From: Halopseudomonas sabulinigri
Lineage (GTDB): Bacteria > Pseudomonadota > Gammaproteobacteria > Pseudomonadales > Pseudomonadaceae
Direction: 5' to 3'
Assembly (NCBI RefSeq): GCF_900105255.1
Contig: NZ_LT629763.1
Location: 682,001 to 746,000 of the forward strand
Length of the DNA: 64,000 nucleotides
The notes beneath the pieces are model-generated. The model was not told the origin of the DNA. It saw nothing but the letters and a program-made list of their open reading frames with translations, and ran no database searches. This document shows positions 36,880 to 48,139 of the stretch, piece after piece (the first letter of the stretch is position 1; each line of letters opens with the position of its first letter). The position numbers and the translations under genes were made by a program.

Positions 36880-37359
36880 ATGCAACGTAAAACCCTCCTC
36901 CCTAGCGAATGCCCGATTGCCAGAGGTCTGGAACAGGTTGGCGAGTGGTGGAGTATCTTGCTGATGCGCGATGCGTTACAGGGGTTAAAACGCTTCGATG
37001 AGTTCGCCCGCAGCCTGGATATTGCGCCCAGCATGCTCACGCGCCGCCTGAACTCGCTGGTCGACGCAGGTATGTTGCAGAAGGTGCCCTACAGCCAGCG
37101 TCCCCTACGCTATGAATATATTCCTACCGACAAGGGCAAGGATTTCCTGGTTGTGCTGATGGCATTCGTAAGCTGGGGGAATAAGCATCTCGCGCCGGAA
37201 GGCGAAAGCGTGCAGATGGTTGACCGGGATTCAGGGCAGCGTTTGCAGCTGTCGTTTACTACGACCCCTGAAGTGCAATCGCTGCCGCTCGATCGCTGTA
37301 CTGTGCGGCCAGGGCCGGCTGCAAGCGCAGCCATGCGTGACCGCTTGCATAACATCTAG
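36880..37359 (+). CDS. HxlR-family winged-helix regulator
   Basis: A 159-residue HxlR/MarR-like regulator. The family opening C-P-I-A-R-G-L-E-Q-V-G-E-W-W-S-I-L-L-M-R is at 11-30, followed by F-D-E-F and the recognition helix region P-S-M-L-T-R-R-L-N. Many HxlR proteins sense aldehydes, quinones or oxidation through Cys; here C11 lies near the N-terminus. It is divergent from the FabF-like gene over a 102-base region holding a 23-bp palindrome, so control of fabF and itself is likely. Confidence 0.85.
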   Translation: MQRKTLLPSECPIARGLEQVGEWWSILLMRDALQGLKRFDEFARSLDIAPSMLTRRLNSLVDAGMLQKVPYSQRPLRYEYIPTDKGKDFLVVLMAFVSWGNKHLAPEGESVQMVDRDSGQRLQLSFTTTPEVQSLPLDRCTVRPGPAASAAMRDRLHNI

Positions 37360-37453
37360 ACCAAGCGCCAGAAGCCGTAAAAACGTTCGTCTCACTGCCG
37401 TCGCAGTAGAGACGCAAAAGAAAACGGCCATAACGATATGGGATACAAAAAAA

Positions 37454-37484
37454 GGGGCAGGCTTTTCAGCCTGCCCCCTTTTTC
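37454..37484. terminator. Bidirectional terminator
   Basis: Ten-base stem GGGGCAGGCT / AGCCTGCCCC with a TTTC loop, flanked by A and T runs on both sides. It ends hxlR on the plus strand and yggL on the minus strand. Confidence 0.85.
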
Positions 37485-37545
37485 TAACTGATAGCGCCGC
37501 GCAGGTGGAATGCTTGATACCCCCTCGCCTTGCTAACCGCCAGAC

Positions 37546-37890
37546 TCAGACTGCCGCAGCCACCGGCTTGTCTGGATACCAAGCATCCTGCAGCGGGCTG
37601 ACTTCTACCTTGGCCAGCTCGCTACGACTTTTCAGCCAGCTTTCTACTGCAGCGCGCTGTTCTTCGCTGACCGAGCCGCGCTCAGCCAAACAGACCAGAC
37701 CGAAATCTTCGCCACCGACATAATCCAGGTTATTGGCGTCCATTGCCTGAACCAGAAAATCCTCGAGGAAACTGTCGATCTCTTCGACGGTAAGACCGTC
37801 CTTGAATGCCAGGTTCAGCTCAAAACCCAGCTCCTGAAATTCGTCAACACAAAGCTTTTTGCGCAAACGGCGCGAACGGGTGGTAGCCAT
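37546..37890 (-). CDS. yggL: YggL family (DUF469) ribosome-associated protein
   Basis: A 114-residue protein with the YggL pattern: basic N-terminus R-S-R-R-L-R-K-K-L-C-V-D-E-F-Q-E-L-G-F near 5-23, then F-L-x-D-F-L-V-Q-A-M and F-G-L-V-C. YggL binds the 50S subunit in Pseudomonas and related bacteria. It is monocistronic and ends at a bidirectional terminator. Confidence 0.82.
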   Translation of the reverse strand: MATTRSRRLRKKLCVDEFQELGFELNLAFKDGLTVEEIDSFLEDFLVQAMDANNLDYVGGEDFGLVCLAERGSVSEEQRAAVESWLKSRSELAKVEVSPLQDAWYPDKPVAAAV

Positions 37891-38041
37891 GAAAGTGTCC
37901 TCTTGGATAAAGATAAGCGAGAGTGTAGCCCACCGATGCGCGGCGGCTGCAGAAAAGTATCAGCGTAATGGCTTTCGGGCACCGACGCAGAAGACGCCAG
38001 CGGAGAAAGGTGGGCTGAACAGGCCAACAAAGCCTGAAAAT

Positions 38042-38075
38042 GAAAAAGCCCAATGCGTAAACATTGGGCTTTTTC
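38042..38075 (-). terminator. Terminator downstream of tRNA-Pro
   Basis: A 14-base perfect stem (GAAAAAGCCCAATG / CATTGGGCTTTTTC) with a 6-base loop, just after the tRNA 3' end on the minus strand. Confidence 0.85.
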
Positions 38076-38085
38076 ACTATTAATA

Positions 38086-38163
<78 letters not shown>

Positions 38164-38239
38164 CGATGCTTCGATTTGTCTTCCGAAGCGGGTCGCATGA
38201 TACATTAACTATCTGAAATGAGAAAGTTTTTTTTCAGTA

Positions 38240-38599
38240 TCAGCGTACGCGTAAAACTTGCAGAACTTCTTCCAGCTCGGCAATGGTCTGACGGATCAGT
38301 TGCTTGTACTGGGTCACATCATCCTTGGCATCATCACCGGACAGACGCTGACGCGCGCCACCAATGGTGAAACCCTGGTCGTACAGCAGGCCGCGAATCT
38401 GCCGAATCATCAGCACATCCTGGCGCTGATAATAACGACGATTACCGCGACGCTTCACGGGTGAAAGTTGTGGAAATTCCTGCTCCCAATAACGCAGAAC
38501 ATGAGGCTTTACTGCACAAAGCTCGCTGACCTCACCGATGGTGAAATAGCGTTTGCCGGGGATCGCCGGCAGTTCGTCGTTATGGCTGGGTTCCAGCAT
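38240..38599 (-). CDS. MerR-family regulator next to ihfA
   Basis: A 119-residue MerR-type winged-helix protein: [20 protein letters not shown] at about 20-39 and R-G-N-R-R-Y-Y near 55-61. It ends soon after the DNA-binding part, so no effector domain is present. It follows ihfA with a 20-base overlap, the standard arrangement in pseudomonads. Its targets are unknown. Confidence 0.88.
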   Translation of the reverse strand: MLEPSHNDELPAIPGKRYFTIGEVSELCAVKPHVLRYWEQEFPQLSPVKRRGNRRYYQRQDVLMIRQIRGLLYDQGFTIGGARQRLSGDDAKDDVTQYKQLIRQTIAELEEVLQVLRVR

Positions 38600-38882
38600 A
38601 GGCTTCTACTCTGGCCTTGAGTTTTTGTCCGGGGCGAAAAGTCACTACACGCCTGGCGGTAATGGGTATCTCTTCGCCCGTCTTGGGATTGCGTCCAGGG
38701 CGCTGACGTTTGTCGCGCAGATCAAAATTGCCGAATCCGGACAGCTTGACCTGCTCGTTGGTCTCCAGTGAATTACGAATCTCTTCGAAAAACAGTTCGA
38801 CCAACTCCTTGGCTTCGCGCTTGTTGAACCCGAGTTCTTCGTACAACCGCTCAGCCATTTCCGCTTTTGTCAGAGCCCCCAT
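38580..38882 (-). CDS. ihfA: Integration host factor subunit alpha
   Basis: A 100-residue HU/IHF-fold DNA-bending protein. The alpha-subunit start [12 protein letters not shown] and the arm region [12 protein letters not shown] (the DNA-intercalating Pro) are clear. It forms a heterodimer with IhfB and assists sigma-54 promoters, recombination and replication. It starts 3 bases after pheT, as in other gammaproteobacteria. Confidence 0.96.
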   Translation of the reverse strand: MGALTKAEMAERLYEELGFNKREAKELVELFFEEIRNSLETNEQVKLSGFGNFDLRDKRQRPGRNPKTGEEIPITARRVVTFRPGQKLKARVEAYAGTQP

Positions 38883-38885
38883 CGG

Positions 38886-41267
38886 CTATTTCCTTAGTGT
38901 GGCGTTGAACCCTTGCTCCAAGGACTTCAGCACTCTGTCCATGACAGCATTCACCTCTTCATCCGTAAGAGTGCGCGAGGAATTCTGCAAGGTCAAGCCG
39001 ATAGCCATACTTTTTCTAAGCGGATCAATACCTTTGCCCTCATAAACGTCAAACAACCTGAGGTTTTTCAGGTGCTCGCCCGCTTCTCGGCGAATGCATG
39101 CCAGCAGATCTTCTGCCAGAACGCTACGGTCTACCACCAATGCAACATCACGTCTGACTTCAGGATAGCGGGACAATTCGTTGAAACGCGGGAGTTTTCC
39201 TTGGCAAATTTTCGCCAATGCCAACTCGAACACAAAAATCGGCCCGTTCAGGTCCAGATCAGCCACCAACTGCGGGTGCAGCGCGCCCAACAGGCCTACC
39301 TGCTCGCCATTACGCTGGATGCTGGCCGTTTGCCCCGGATGCAATGCCGGATGCTCGGCAGGAACGAAGGTGAACGCCTCGCCCGCACCGCCGCTGCCCA
39401 GAATGGCTTCCACATCGGCTTTCACGTCAAAGAAGTCCAGTTTATCTGCGCCGTTGGCCCAACCTTCCGGCAGCCGTGTGGCACAAGCGATGCCAGATAG
39501 CATACGCTCCTGCAGCAGTTCGCCATTGGCTTGCGGTACAAAACGCAGACCACTTTCAAACAGACGCACGCGGCCCTGCTGACGGTTCTGGTTGTACTGC
39601 AGCGCCTTGCTCAGGCCGGGCCACAACGAGGTACGCATAACGGCCATATCGGTCGAGATGGGGTTGGCCAACGCCAGTGGCTCGATTTCAGGGTCAAACT
39701 GCTTGCTCAAGCCCGGCTCAATGAAGCTGTAGGTGATAGCTTCATGGTAACCACGAGCCACCAGCAGGCGACGCAGCAGAGGCAGCTCACCCAGGGTTTC
39801 CGGTTTGGCGCTCAGTGTCAGGGCCGCGGTGGGTGCGCTCACTGGCAGGCGGTTATAGCCATACAGACGCGCGAGTTCTTCAATCAGGTCGACCTCGATA
39901 CTGATATCGAAACGATGACTAGGTACATCGACCTGCCATTGACCTTCGCCCTGAGCAGTCACGCCCAGGCCCAGACCGGTCAGATAACCGACCACGTCGG
40001 CCTCGTTCATCTGCATGCCGAGCATCTGGTTGATGCGCTCGCTACGCAAGGCGATCTGCTTCAGCGTGGGCAAGGCACCGTGCTCGACCGCTTCGATCAC
40101 CGGCCCCGGCTCGCCACCGACAATCTCGAGGATCAGCGCGGTGGCGCGCTCCATGGCTTCACGCTGCAGTTGCCAATCGACGCCGCGCTCAAAGCGGTGC
40201 GAGGAATCGGTATGCAGGCTATAGCCACGCGCCTTGCCGGCGATGGCGATGGTGTCGAAGAAGGCGCTTTCCAGGAACAGATCCTTGGTTTCACCGCTAA
40301 CACCGCTATGCTCGCCACCCATGATGCCAGCCATGGCCAGCGGGCGCTCGTGGTCGGCGATTACCAAGGTGTCGGCGCGCAGGCTGATTTCCTGGCCATC
40401 AAGCAATACCAGCTTCTCGCCCTCCTCAGCCAGGCGCACGCGAATGCCGCCCTTGATTTCAGCCAGATCGAAGGCGTGCAGCGGTTGGCCCAGCTCAAGC
40501 ATGACGTAGTTGGTGATATCCACTACGGCATCGATGCTGCGGATGTCACTGCGACGTAGGCGCTCGACCATCCACAGCGGTGTGGGACGTGACAGATCGA
40601 CGTTACGGATCACTCGGCCCAGGTAACGTGGGCAGGCCTGCGGGGCCAGCAGCTCGACCGGCCGCACGTCATCATGTGCAGCCGCAACGGGATCAATCTG
40701 CACGCGCGTTACCGCCGCGCCATAGTTGGCGCCGACTTCACGGGCCAGACCGGCGATGGACAGGCAGTCGCCACGGTTGGGAGTCAGGTCGACTTCAATG
40801 ATGGCGTCGTCCAGGCCCAGGTATTCACGCAGGCTCTGGCCGGTGGGGGCGTCAGCAGGCAGTTCGTACAGACCGTCGTGATCTTCAGACAACTTGAGTT
40901 CGGCGGCGGAACACAGCATGCCGAAGGATTCTACGCCGCGCAGCTTGGCCTTCTTGATTTTGAAGTCCTCACCCAGCTCGGCGCCCACCATGGCGAACGG
41001 GATCTTGATCCCCGGGCGCGCGTTGGGCGCGCCACAGACGACCTGGAACTGTTCGCTGCCGTTGCTGACCTGGCAGACGCGCAGCTTATCGGCATCAGGG
41101 TGCTGCTCGGCACTGACGATTTCGCCCACGACCACACCGCTGAACACGCCAGCGGCCGGAGTAACGCTATCTACTTCGAGTCCGGTCATGGACAGGCGCG
41201 CTACCAGCTCGTCACGGGAAACGGCGGGATTCACCCAGGTGCGCAGCCACTGTTCACTGAATTTCAT
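38886..41267 (-). CDS. pheT: Phenylalanyl-tRNA synthetase beta subunit
   Basis: A 793-residue beta subunit. An OB-fold tRNA-binding domain lies at about 40-150, the B3/B4 editing domain at about 210-380, B5 at about 400-475, a catalytic-like core to about 690, and the C-terminal ferredoxin-like anticodon-binding domain at about 700-793. It pairs with PheS as an alpha2-beta2 enzyme that charges tRNA-Phe and edits mischarged Tyr. It lies between pheS (39-base gap) and ihfA. Confidence 0.97.
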   Translation of the reverse strand: MKFSEQWLRTWVNPAVSRDELVARLSMTGLEVDSVTPAAGVFSGVVVGEIVSAEQHPDADKLRVCQVSNGSEQFQVVCGAPNARPGIKIPFAMVGAELGEDFKIKKAKLRGVESFGMLCSAAELKLSEDHDGLYELPADAPTGQSLREYLGLDDAIIEVDLTPNRGDCLSIAGLAREVGANYGAAVTRVQIDPVAAAHDDVRPVELLAPQACPRYLGRVIRNVDLSRPTPLWMVERLRRSDIRSIDAVVDITNYVMLELGQPLHAFDLAEIKGGIRVRLAEEGEKLVLLDGQEISLRADTLVIADHERPLAMAGIMGGEHSGVSGETKDLFLESAFFDTIAIAGKARGYSLHTDSSHRFERGVDWQLQREAMERATALILEIVGGEPGPVIEAVEHGALPTLKQIALRSERINQMLGMQMNEADVVGYLTGLGLGVTAQGEGQWQVDVPSHRFDISIEVDLIEELARLYGYNRLPVSAPTAALTLSAKPETLGELPLLRRLLVARGYHEAITYSFIEPGLSKQFDPEIEPLALANPISTDMAVMRTSLWPGLSKALQYNQNRQQGRVRLFESGLRFVPQANGELLQERMLSGIACATRLPEGWANGADKLDFFDVKADVEAILGSGGAGEAFTFVPAEHPALHPGQTASIQRNGEQVGLLGALHPQLVADLDLNGPIFVFELALAKICQGKLPRFNELSRYPEVRRDVALVVDRSVLAEDLLACIRREAGEHLKNLRLFDVYEGKGIDPLRKSMAIGLTLQNSSRTLTDEEVNAVMDRVLKSLEQGFNATLRK

Positions 41268-41306
41268 TATGGATTCCTGCTTTCAAAAGGGTTGCGGGTG
41301 CGGCGC

Positions 41307-42311
<1,005 letters not shown>

Positions 42312-42332
42312 TTACAAACTCCAGAAACAAAA

Positions 42333-42397
42333 ATAGGGGAAGAGCGTTGAGGCTCTTCCCCTATCATTGACGTTGCCATCCGCGCCTAGCGGCGCGG
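42333..42397 (-). promoter_or_regulatory. Candidate attenuator between rplT and pheS
   Basis: A 13-base stem (ATAGGGGAAGAGC / GCTCTTCCCCTAT) at 42333-42364, followed by TTTTT-rich sequence on the minus strand, preceded by a second hairpin (CCGCGCC / GGCGCGG, 42380-42397). It lies inside the operon, so it should be a regulated or partial terminator. I find no Phe-rich leader peptide like E. coli PheM. Confidence 0.6.
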
Positions 42398-42416
42398 TGA
42401 TTGTCGTAACGAGGGC

Positions 42417-42773
42417 TTAAGCCAGGCTAGCCTTTGCTTTTTCGACAATCGCGGTAAACGCCGCTTTTTCGTTCACAGCCAGATCAGCCAGAACCTTGCG
42501 ATCGATCTCGATGGACGACTTTTTCAGGCCGGCAATCAGACGGCTGTAAGACATGCCGTTCTGACGAGCGCCAGCGTTGATACGAGCAATCCACAGCGCG
42601 CGGAACTGACGCTTACGCTGCTTGCGGTCACGATACGCATACTGACCAGCTTTGATAACGGCTTGTTTGGCAACGCGGAATACGCGTGAACGCGCACCGT
42701 AGTAGCCTTTAGCCAGTTTGAGAACTTTCTTGTGACGCTTACGCGCCATTACACCACGCTTAACACGAGCCAT
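42417..42773 (-). CDS. rplT: 50S ribosomal protein L20
   Basis: A 118-residue, very basic protein with the L20 start M-A-R-V-K-R-G-V and the [17 protein letters not shown] segment. It binds 23S rRNA early in 50S assembly. In many bacteria L20 also represses translation of the infC-rpmI-rplT messenger. It follows rpmI by 22 bases. Confidence 0.97.
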   Translation of the reverse strand: MARVKRGVMARKRHKKVLKLAKGYYGARSRVFRVAKQAVIKAGQYAYRDRKQRKRQFRALWIARINAGARQNGMSYSRLIAGLKKSSIEIDRKVLADLAVNEKAAFTAIVEKAKASLA

Positions 42774-42795
42774 TCTTTAATCCTCGACCTTAGAC

Positions 42796-42990
42796 TTAAC
42801 GGAGACGCAACATGCGTTCAACTTTCTGAACATCGGCAGCATTGAGCTGCTGAGTGCCACGCAGTTGGCGCTTACGCTTGGTGCTCATCTTGGTCAGGAT
42901 GTGGCTCTTGAAAGCATGCTTGTGCTTAATGCCGTTCCCGGTTTTCTTGAAGCGCTTGGCTGCTGCGCTTTTGGTCTTCATCTTTGCCAT
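42796..42990 (-). CDS. rpmI: 50S ribosomal protein L35
   Basis: A 64-residue basic protein with the L35 pattern [15 protein letters not shown] and the G-T-x-x-L-N-A-A-D segment near the end. It is a structural component of the large subunit, between infC and rplT in the usual order. Confidence 0.97.
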   Translation of the reverse strand: MAKMKTKSAAAKRFKKTGNGIKHKHAFKSHILTKMSTKRKRQLRGTQQLNAADVQKVERMLRLR

Positions 42991-43051
42991 GTTCAGTTAC
43001 TCCACAGTGAAGTGCATCAGATAATCGCAAGGCCTGGCGTTGCCCTGGAGA

Positions 43052-43597
43052 TTACTTTTTCTTTTTGGGGGCGAGGACCATCATCAGCTGACGACCTTCC
43101 ATTTTCGGGTGCTGTTCGACGGTGCCGTATTCAATCAGGTCAGCTTCAACCCGCTTCAACAACTCCATCCCCAGCTCCTGATGAGCCATCTCGCGGCCGC
43201 GGAATCGCAAGGATACCTTGGCCTTGTCCCCGTCAGACAGGAAACGAATAAGGTTGCGAAGCTTGACCTTATAGTCCCCTTCTTCCGTCCCTGGACGAAA
43301 TTTGATTTCTTTGATTTGAATCTGTTTTTGATTCTTGCGTGCAGCGGCCTGCTGTTTCTTCTTTTCGAAGATGTGCTTGCCGTAGTCCATTACGCGACAT
43401 ACGGGCGGCTCTGCATCAGGGGAGATTTCAACCAGGTCGAGCTTGGCCTCCTCAGCGTTAGCCAATGCTTCCTGAATGGACACGATACCGATTTGTTCAC
43501 CATCGGCGCCAATCAGGCGCACTTCGCGCGCCGTGATGTTCTCGTTGATCGGCGGGCGCTGTGCGGCTCTTTTGTCTTGTCTCATCTCGCGTTTAAT
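43052..43597 (-). CDS. infC: Translation initiation factor IF-3, AUU start
   Basis: A 181-residue IF-3. The N-terminal domain has [18 protein letters not shown], and the C-terminal domain [11 protein letters not shown]. The start is taken as ATT at 43597, two bases after the thrS stop, with GGAG 8 bases upstream. The first ATG, at 43585, is four codons in and has no ribosome site. AUU is the known infC start in enterobacteria, where IF-3 discriminates against it and so represses its own synthesis; the same is inferred here. Confidence 0.9.
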   Translation of the reverse strand: MKREMRQDKRAAQRPPINENITAREVRLIGADGEQIGIVSIQEALANAEEAKLDLVEISPDAEPPVCRVMDYGKHIFEKKKQQAAARKNQKQIQIKEIKFRPGTEEGDYKVKLRNLIRFLSDGDKAKVSLRFRGREMAHQELGMELLKRVEADLIEYGTVEQHPKMEGRQLMMVLAPKKKK

Positions 43598-43599
43598 CG

Positions 43600-45525
43600 T
43601 TATAACTCCGAATTCGGGCGGCCTCTTAGTGATACAGAGCGGGACAGGAATTCAGAAAACTCGGTTACAGTCATTGAACCCAGATCTTTACCCTCCCGCG
43701 TACGCACGGCCACTGTGTGCGATTCAACTTCTCTATCGCCGATTACCAGCAGATAGGGGGTCTTGTGCAAAGTATGCTCGCGGATTTTAAAGCCGATCTT
43801 CTCGTTTCTCAAGTCCGCAACGGCGCGATAACCCAATTCATTCAGGGTTTTCTCGACATTTGCACAATATTCCGCCTGATTATCGGTAATATTCAGGACG
43901 GCAGCCTGCGTCGGTGCCAGCCAAGCCGGGAAGTCGCCGGCGTAGTGTTCGATCAGAATTCCGATGAATCGTTCAAACGAACCCAGGATCGCGCGGTGCA
44001 GCATGACCGGCGTTTTGCGCGCGCCATCTTCAGCGACATACTGCGCGCCCAGACGGCCCGGCAGCATAAAGTCGAGCTGCAGGGTGCCGCACTGCCATAC
44101 CCGGCCAATGCAGTCACGCAGTGAAAACTCGATCTTGGGACCGTAGAAAGCGCCCTCGCCCGGCTGCAGCTCCCAATCAAGACCCGCTTCATTCAGCGCG
44201 GCTTCGAGCCCCTGTTCGGCCTGGTCCCAGAGCGCGTCGTCACCAACACGGCTTTCCGGACGAGTGGACAGCTTCAGCTCGACATCATCGAAACCAAAGT
44301 CCTTGTAAACCTGCAGCGTCAGCGCGATAAACTCGGCCGCTTCTTTCTTTACCTGCTCGTCGGTACAGAAGATATGGGCGTCGTCCTGGGTGAAGCCGCG
44401 CACGCGCATCAGGCCATGCAGCGATCCGGACGGCTCATTGCGGTGGCAGGAGCCAAACTCGGCCAGACGCAGCGGCAGCTCGCGGTAGCTCTTCAGCCCC
44501 TGATTGAACACCTGGATGTGACACGGGCAGTTCATTGGTTTGATGGCGTAGTCGCGACTTTCCGACTCGGTGGTGAACATCGCGGCGGAATAATGCTCCC
44601 AGTGACCCGAGCGCTCCCAGAGTACACGGTCCACTACCTGCGGGGTCTTGATCTCTTTATAACCCGCGTCGCGCTGAATCTGGCGCATGTACTGCTCAAG
44701 CACCTGGTAAATCGACCAGCCATTGGGGTGCCAGAACACCATGCCCGGCGCTTCTTCCTGGGTGTGGAACAGGTCAAGACGCTTGCCGATCTTGCGATGG
44801 TCGCGCTTCTCCGCCTCTTCCATACGCTGGATGTACGCGGCCAGCTGCTTCTTGTCGGCCCAAGCGGTGCCGTAGATGCGCTGCAGCTGCTCGTTCTTGG
44901 CATCGCCGCGCCAGTAGGCGCCGGAGATCCGGGTCAGCTTGAAGGCTTTCAGGAAGCGGGTATTGGGTACGTGCGGGCCACGGCACATATCGACGTATTC
45001 TTCGTGGTAGTACAAGCCCATGGCTTTTTCGTCGGGCATGTCTTCAACCAGACGCAGCTTGTACTCTTCGCCACGCTCGGCGAACACCTTGATTACCTCG
45101 TCACGCGGGGTCATCTTCTTGATGACGTCGTAATCGGTGGCAATCAGCTCGCGCATGCGCGCCTCAATGGCCGCCATATCGTCGGGCGTAAAGGGGCGCT
45201 CGTAGGAGATGTCGTAGTAGAAGCCTTCGTCAATCACCGGACCGATCACCATCTTAGCAGTCGGGTACAGCTGCTTGACGGCGTGGCCGATCAGGTGCGC
45301 GCAGGAGTGGCGGATAATTTCCAGCCCTTCTTCATCCTTGGCGGTAATAATCTGCAGCGTTGCATCTTGCTCGATGAGGTCGCTGGCGTCGACCAGGCGG
45401 CCGTCCACCTTGCCGGCAATGGTGGCTTTCGCCAGACCAGCACCAATGGATTGGGCGACATCGGCAACGGAAACGGAATGATCGAAGGAACGCTGACTGC
45501 CGTCAGGAAGAGTAATAGTAGGCAT
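43600..45525 (-). CDS. thrS: Threonyl-tRNA synthetase
   Basis: A 641-residue class II synthetase: TGS domain at 1-62, an editing domain with H-S-C-A-H-L-I-G-H near 73-81, the catalytic core from about 245 with M-N-C-P-C-H and R-x-x-x-F-G, and an anticodon-binding domain in the last 100 residues. The metal-ligand Cys of the core is in M-N-C-P-C-H. It is the first gene of the thrS-infC operon; infC begins 2 bases after its stop. Confidence 0.97.
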   Translation of the reverse strand: MPTITLPDGSQRSFDHSVSVADVAQSIGAGLAKATIAGKVDGRLVDASDLIEQDATLQIITAKDEEGLEIIRHSCAHLIGHAVKQLYPTAKMVIGPVIDEGFYYDISYERPFTPDDMAAIEARMRELIATDYDVIKKMTPRDEVIKVFAERGEEYKLRLVEDMPDEKAMGLYYHEEYVDMCRGPHVPNTRFLKAFKLTRISGAYWRGDAKNEQLQRIYGTAWADKKQLAAYIQRMEEAEKRDHRKIGKRLDLFHTQEEAPGMVFWHPNGWSIYQVLEQYMRQIQRDAGYKEIKTPQVVDRVLWERSGHWEHYSAAMFTTESESRDYAIKPMNCPCHIQVFNQGLKSYRELPLRLAEFGSCHRNEPSGSLHGLMRVRGFTQDDAHIFCTDEQVKKEAAEFIALTLQVYKDFGFDDVELKLSTRPESRVGDDALWDQAEQGLEAALNEAGLDWELQPGEGAFYGPKIEFSLRDCIGRVWQCGTLQLDFMLPGRLGAQYVAEDGARKTPVMLHRAILGSFERFIGILIEHYAGDFPAWLAPTQAAVLNITDNQAEYCANVEKTLNELGYRAVADLRNEKIGFKIREHTLHKTPYLLVIGDREVESHTVAVRTREGKDLGSMTVTEFSEFLSRSVSLRGRPNSEL

Positions 45526-45669
45526 GGTGCCACTCCTGCTCAGTGGTGACCCCTACGCAAGGCCACATGATGGAAATGCCGCTCGGACTGCTCGCCGCAG
45601 TTCATACCGACTCACGATCGCCGGCAGCCCTCATCAGGCTACTGCAGAAGCGCCCCGAACAGCGCATAA

Positions 45670-45698
45670 ACAAAAAACCCGGTCACAGGGACCGGGTT
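45670..45698 (-). terminator. Terminator downstream of tRNA-Val
   Basis: Stem AACCCGGTC / GACCGGGTT at 45676-45698 with a 5-base loop, followed by TTTTTT on the minus strand. Confidence 0.85.
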
Positions 45699-45704
45699 CA
45701 AATT

Positions 45705-45781
45705 TGGTAGGCACAATTGGATTCGAACCAACGACCCCCACCATGTCAAGGTGGTGCTCTAACCAACTGAGCTATGTGCCT
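45705..45781 (-). tRNA. tRNA-Val (GAC)
   Basis: A 77-base cloverleaf on the minus strand with encoded CCA, a GGTTCGAATCC T-arm and an anticodon stem CCACC/GGTGG around loop TTGACAT, giving GAC. Confidence 0.95.
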
Positions 45782-45913
45782 GCAATGGCCGCGAACTTTA
45801 CGCAGCCTGCAAAACCTTGTCAAGCATAAGTGACTGAAAAATACGATTAAACCTGAATCTGTACAATAAACGAGCAAGCCTTCCCAACAGCTGCCCGTTT
45901 CACTTCTGCCTGG

Positions 45914-47932
45914 CTACCCGAGCTTCACCAACTGATCGCGCAATTGCTGAATCTCGTCACGCAGCTGCCCTGCCGATTCGAACTCCAGATCCCGGGCGTA
46001 CTGATACATTTTCTCTTCCAGCTGCTTGATGCGTTTGCTGATATCGGCCGGTGTGCGCAACTCGCTTGCCTTGTAATCCGCAGCGTCCTCTGCAGCCTTC
46101 TGCTTCTTGCGCTTGTTGGAGCGACTGCCGGGCACGACCGCGCCTTCGAGGATGTCCGCCACGCTTTTGGTCACACCCTTGGGCGTAATGCCATGCTCCA
46201 GGTTGAAGGCAATCTGCTTCTCGCGGCGACGCTCGGTTTCACCGATAGCGCGTTCCATCGATCCGGTTATGCGATCGGCATACAGGATCGCCTTGCCATT
46301 GAGATTGCGCGCCGCACGGCCGATGGTCTGGATCAGCGAGCGCTCTGAGCGCAAGAAGCCTTCCTTGTCCGCATCCAGAATCGCCACCAGAGAAACTTCC
46401 GGCATATCAAGGCCTTCGCGCAGCAAGTTAATGCCAACGAGCACATCAAAAACACCTATCCGCAAGTCACGAATGATCTCTACCCGCTCGACGGTGTCGA
46501 TATCCGAATGCAGATAGCGCACGCGTACACCGTGGTCGCCGAGATAATCGGTCAGGTCTTCCGCCATGCGCTTGGTCAGCGTGGTGACCAGCACCCGCTG
46601 TTCTTTCTCTACCCGCAAGCTGATTTCCGACAGCAGATCATCCACCTGGGTAGTCGCGGGGCGCACTTCAATCTCGGGATCAACCAAGCCAGTGGGTCGC
46701 ACCACCTGCTCGACCACACGCCCAGCGTGCTCTGCCTCGTAGGGGCCGGGTGTGGCGGAAACGAAGATGGCCTGCGGCGAGACCGCTTCCCATTCGTCAA
46801 AGCGCATCGGGCGATTGTCCAAAGCCGAAGGCAGGCGGAAGCCGTAGTTGACCAAGGTTTCCTTGCGTGACCGGTCGCCCTTGTACATGGCACCGACTTG
46901 CGGAACCGAGACGTGCGACTCATCGATGATCAGCAGTGCGTTCTGCGGCAAGTAGTCGAATAACGTTGGTGGTGGCGCGCCCGGTGTTCTGCCCGACAGA
47001 TAGCGCGAGTAGTTTTCGATACCGTTGCAGTAACCCAGCTCCATGATCATCTCCAGATCAAAGCGGGTACGTTGTTCCAGACGCTGCAGCTCGACCAGCT
47101 TGTTCTCCGCCTTGAGTACCTCCAGACGCTCGCCCAGCTCCACCTTGATCTTCTCGACAGCCTCAAGCAGATTCTCACGCGGCGTAACATAATGGCTTTT
47201 GGGATAGACAGTTACGCGCGGAACCTTACGTAAAACCTCACCTGTTAGCGGATCAAAAAAGCTGATGGTTTCAACGGTATCGTCAAACAGCTCGATACGA
47301 ATTGCCTCCAGATCCGACTCCGCCGGGAAGACGTCAATCACATCACCCCGCACCCGGTAATTGGCCCGCGCCAGCTCCATATCGTTGCGGGTATATTGCA
47401 GCTCCGCCAGGCGACGCAGCAGCGTGCGCTGATCCAGATGGTCGCCGCGGCTCACGTGCAGCACCATACGCAGGTAGGATTGCGGGTCGCCCAGACCGTA
47501 AATAGCCGACACTGTCGCCACGATGATCGCATCCGGGCGTTCCAGCAGCGCCTTGGTGGCGGAGAGACGCATCTGCTCGATATGGTCGTTGATCGACGCA
47601 TCCTTCTCGATGAAGGTGTCCGAGGACGGCACATAGGCTTCGGGCTGATAGTAGTCGTAGTAGGAAACGAAGTACTCAACCGCGTTATGCGGAAAGAACT
47701 CTCGAAACTCACCGTATAACTGGGCGGCCAGCGTCTTGTTGGGCGCCATGATGATGGCCGGGCGCTGCACCTGCTGAATGACATTGGCGATGGTAAAAGT
47801 CTTGCCCGAGCCGGTTACCCCTAGCAAGGTTTGGTGCGACAGCCCCGCTTCCAGGCCTTCGACCAGTTGCTTGATGGCCACTGGCTGGTCACCGGCCGGC
47901 TCGAAACGGGTTTGCAGATTGAATTCAGTCAT
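45914..47932 (-). CDS. uvrB: Excinuclease ABC subunit B
   Basis: A 672-residue UvrB. The Walker A motif G-V-T-G-S-G-K-T lies near residue 38-45, the beta-hairpin [12 protein letters not shown] near 92-103, helicase motifs follow, and a UVR coiled-coil ([11 protein letters not shown]) occupies the C-terminal 35 residues for UvrC contact. It verifies DNA damage handed over by UvrA. The start at 47932 (MTEFNLQ) is chosen over a longer in-frame start because it matches the family N-terminus. It is monocistronic. Confidence 0.97.
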   Translation of the reverse strand: MTEFNLQTRFEPAGDQPVAIKQLVEGLEAGLSHQTLLGVTGSGKTFTIANVIQQVQRPAIIMAPNKTLAAQLYGEFREFFPHNAVEYFVSYYDYYQPEAYVPSSDTFIEKDASINDHIEQMRLSATKALLERPDAIIVATVSAIYGLGDPQSYLRMVLHVSRGDHLDQRTLLRRLAELQYTRNDMELARANYRVRGDVIDVFPAESDLEAIRIELFDDTVETISFFDPLTGEVLRKVPRVTVYPKSHYVTPRENLLEAVEKIKVELGERLEVLKAENKLVELQRLEQRTRFDLEMIMELGYCNGIENYSRYLSGRTPGAPPPTLFDYLPQNALLIIDESHVSVPQVGAMYKGDRSRKETLVNYGFRLPSALDNRPMRFDEWEAVSPQAIFVSATPGPYEAEHAGRVVEQVVRPTGLVDPEIEVRPATTQVDDLLSEISLRVEKEQRVLVTTLTKRMAEDLTDYLGDHGVRVRYLHSDIDTVERVEIIRDLRIGVFDVLVGINLLREGLDMPEVSLVAILDADKEGFLRSERSLIQTIGRAARNLNGKAILYADRITGSMERAIGETERRREKQIAFNLEHGITPKGVTKSVADILEGAVVPGSRSNKRKKQKAAEDAADYKASELRTPADISKRIKQLEEKMYQYARDLEFESAGQLRDEIQQLRDQLVKLG

Positions 47933-48139
47933 CGACGGACGTACTCCGTGGTTCTGCGACAAAGACGCATGATACCGCACATGGCAAGCCCCTGAATCGA
48001 CGCAGTGATGGCCATGCGGCTGCCCCTAGCACCTGACCGGGAAACCCGATTGGAGTTCTGCAGTCACTTCTCTATAATGAACGGCCGCTACGGCATAGCC
48101 CGACACCTTCCATTCACCTGTATCGAGTTTGCCCATATC

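Noticed and set aside
44374..45549. 391-codon plus-strand frame opposite thrS
   Set aside because: Shadow of thrS; no start signal or recognisable domain.
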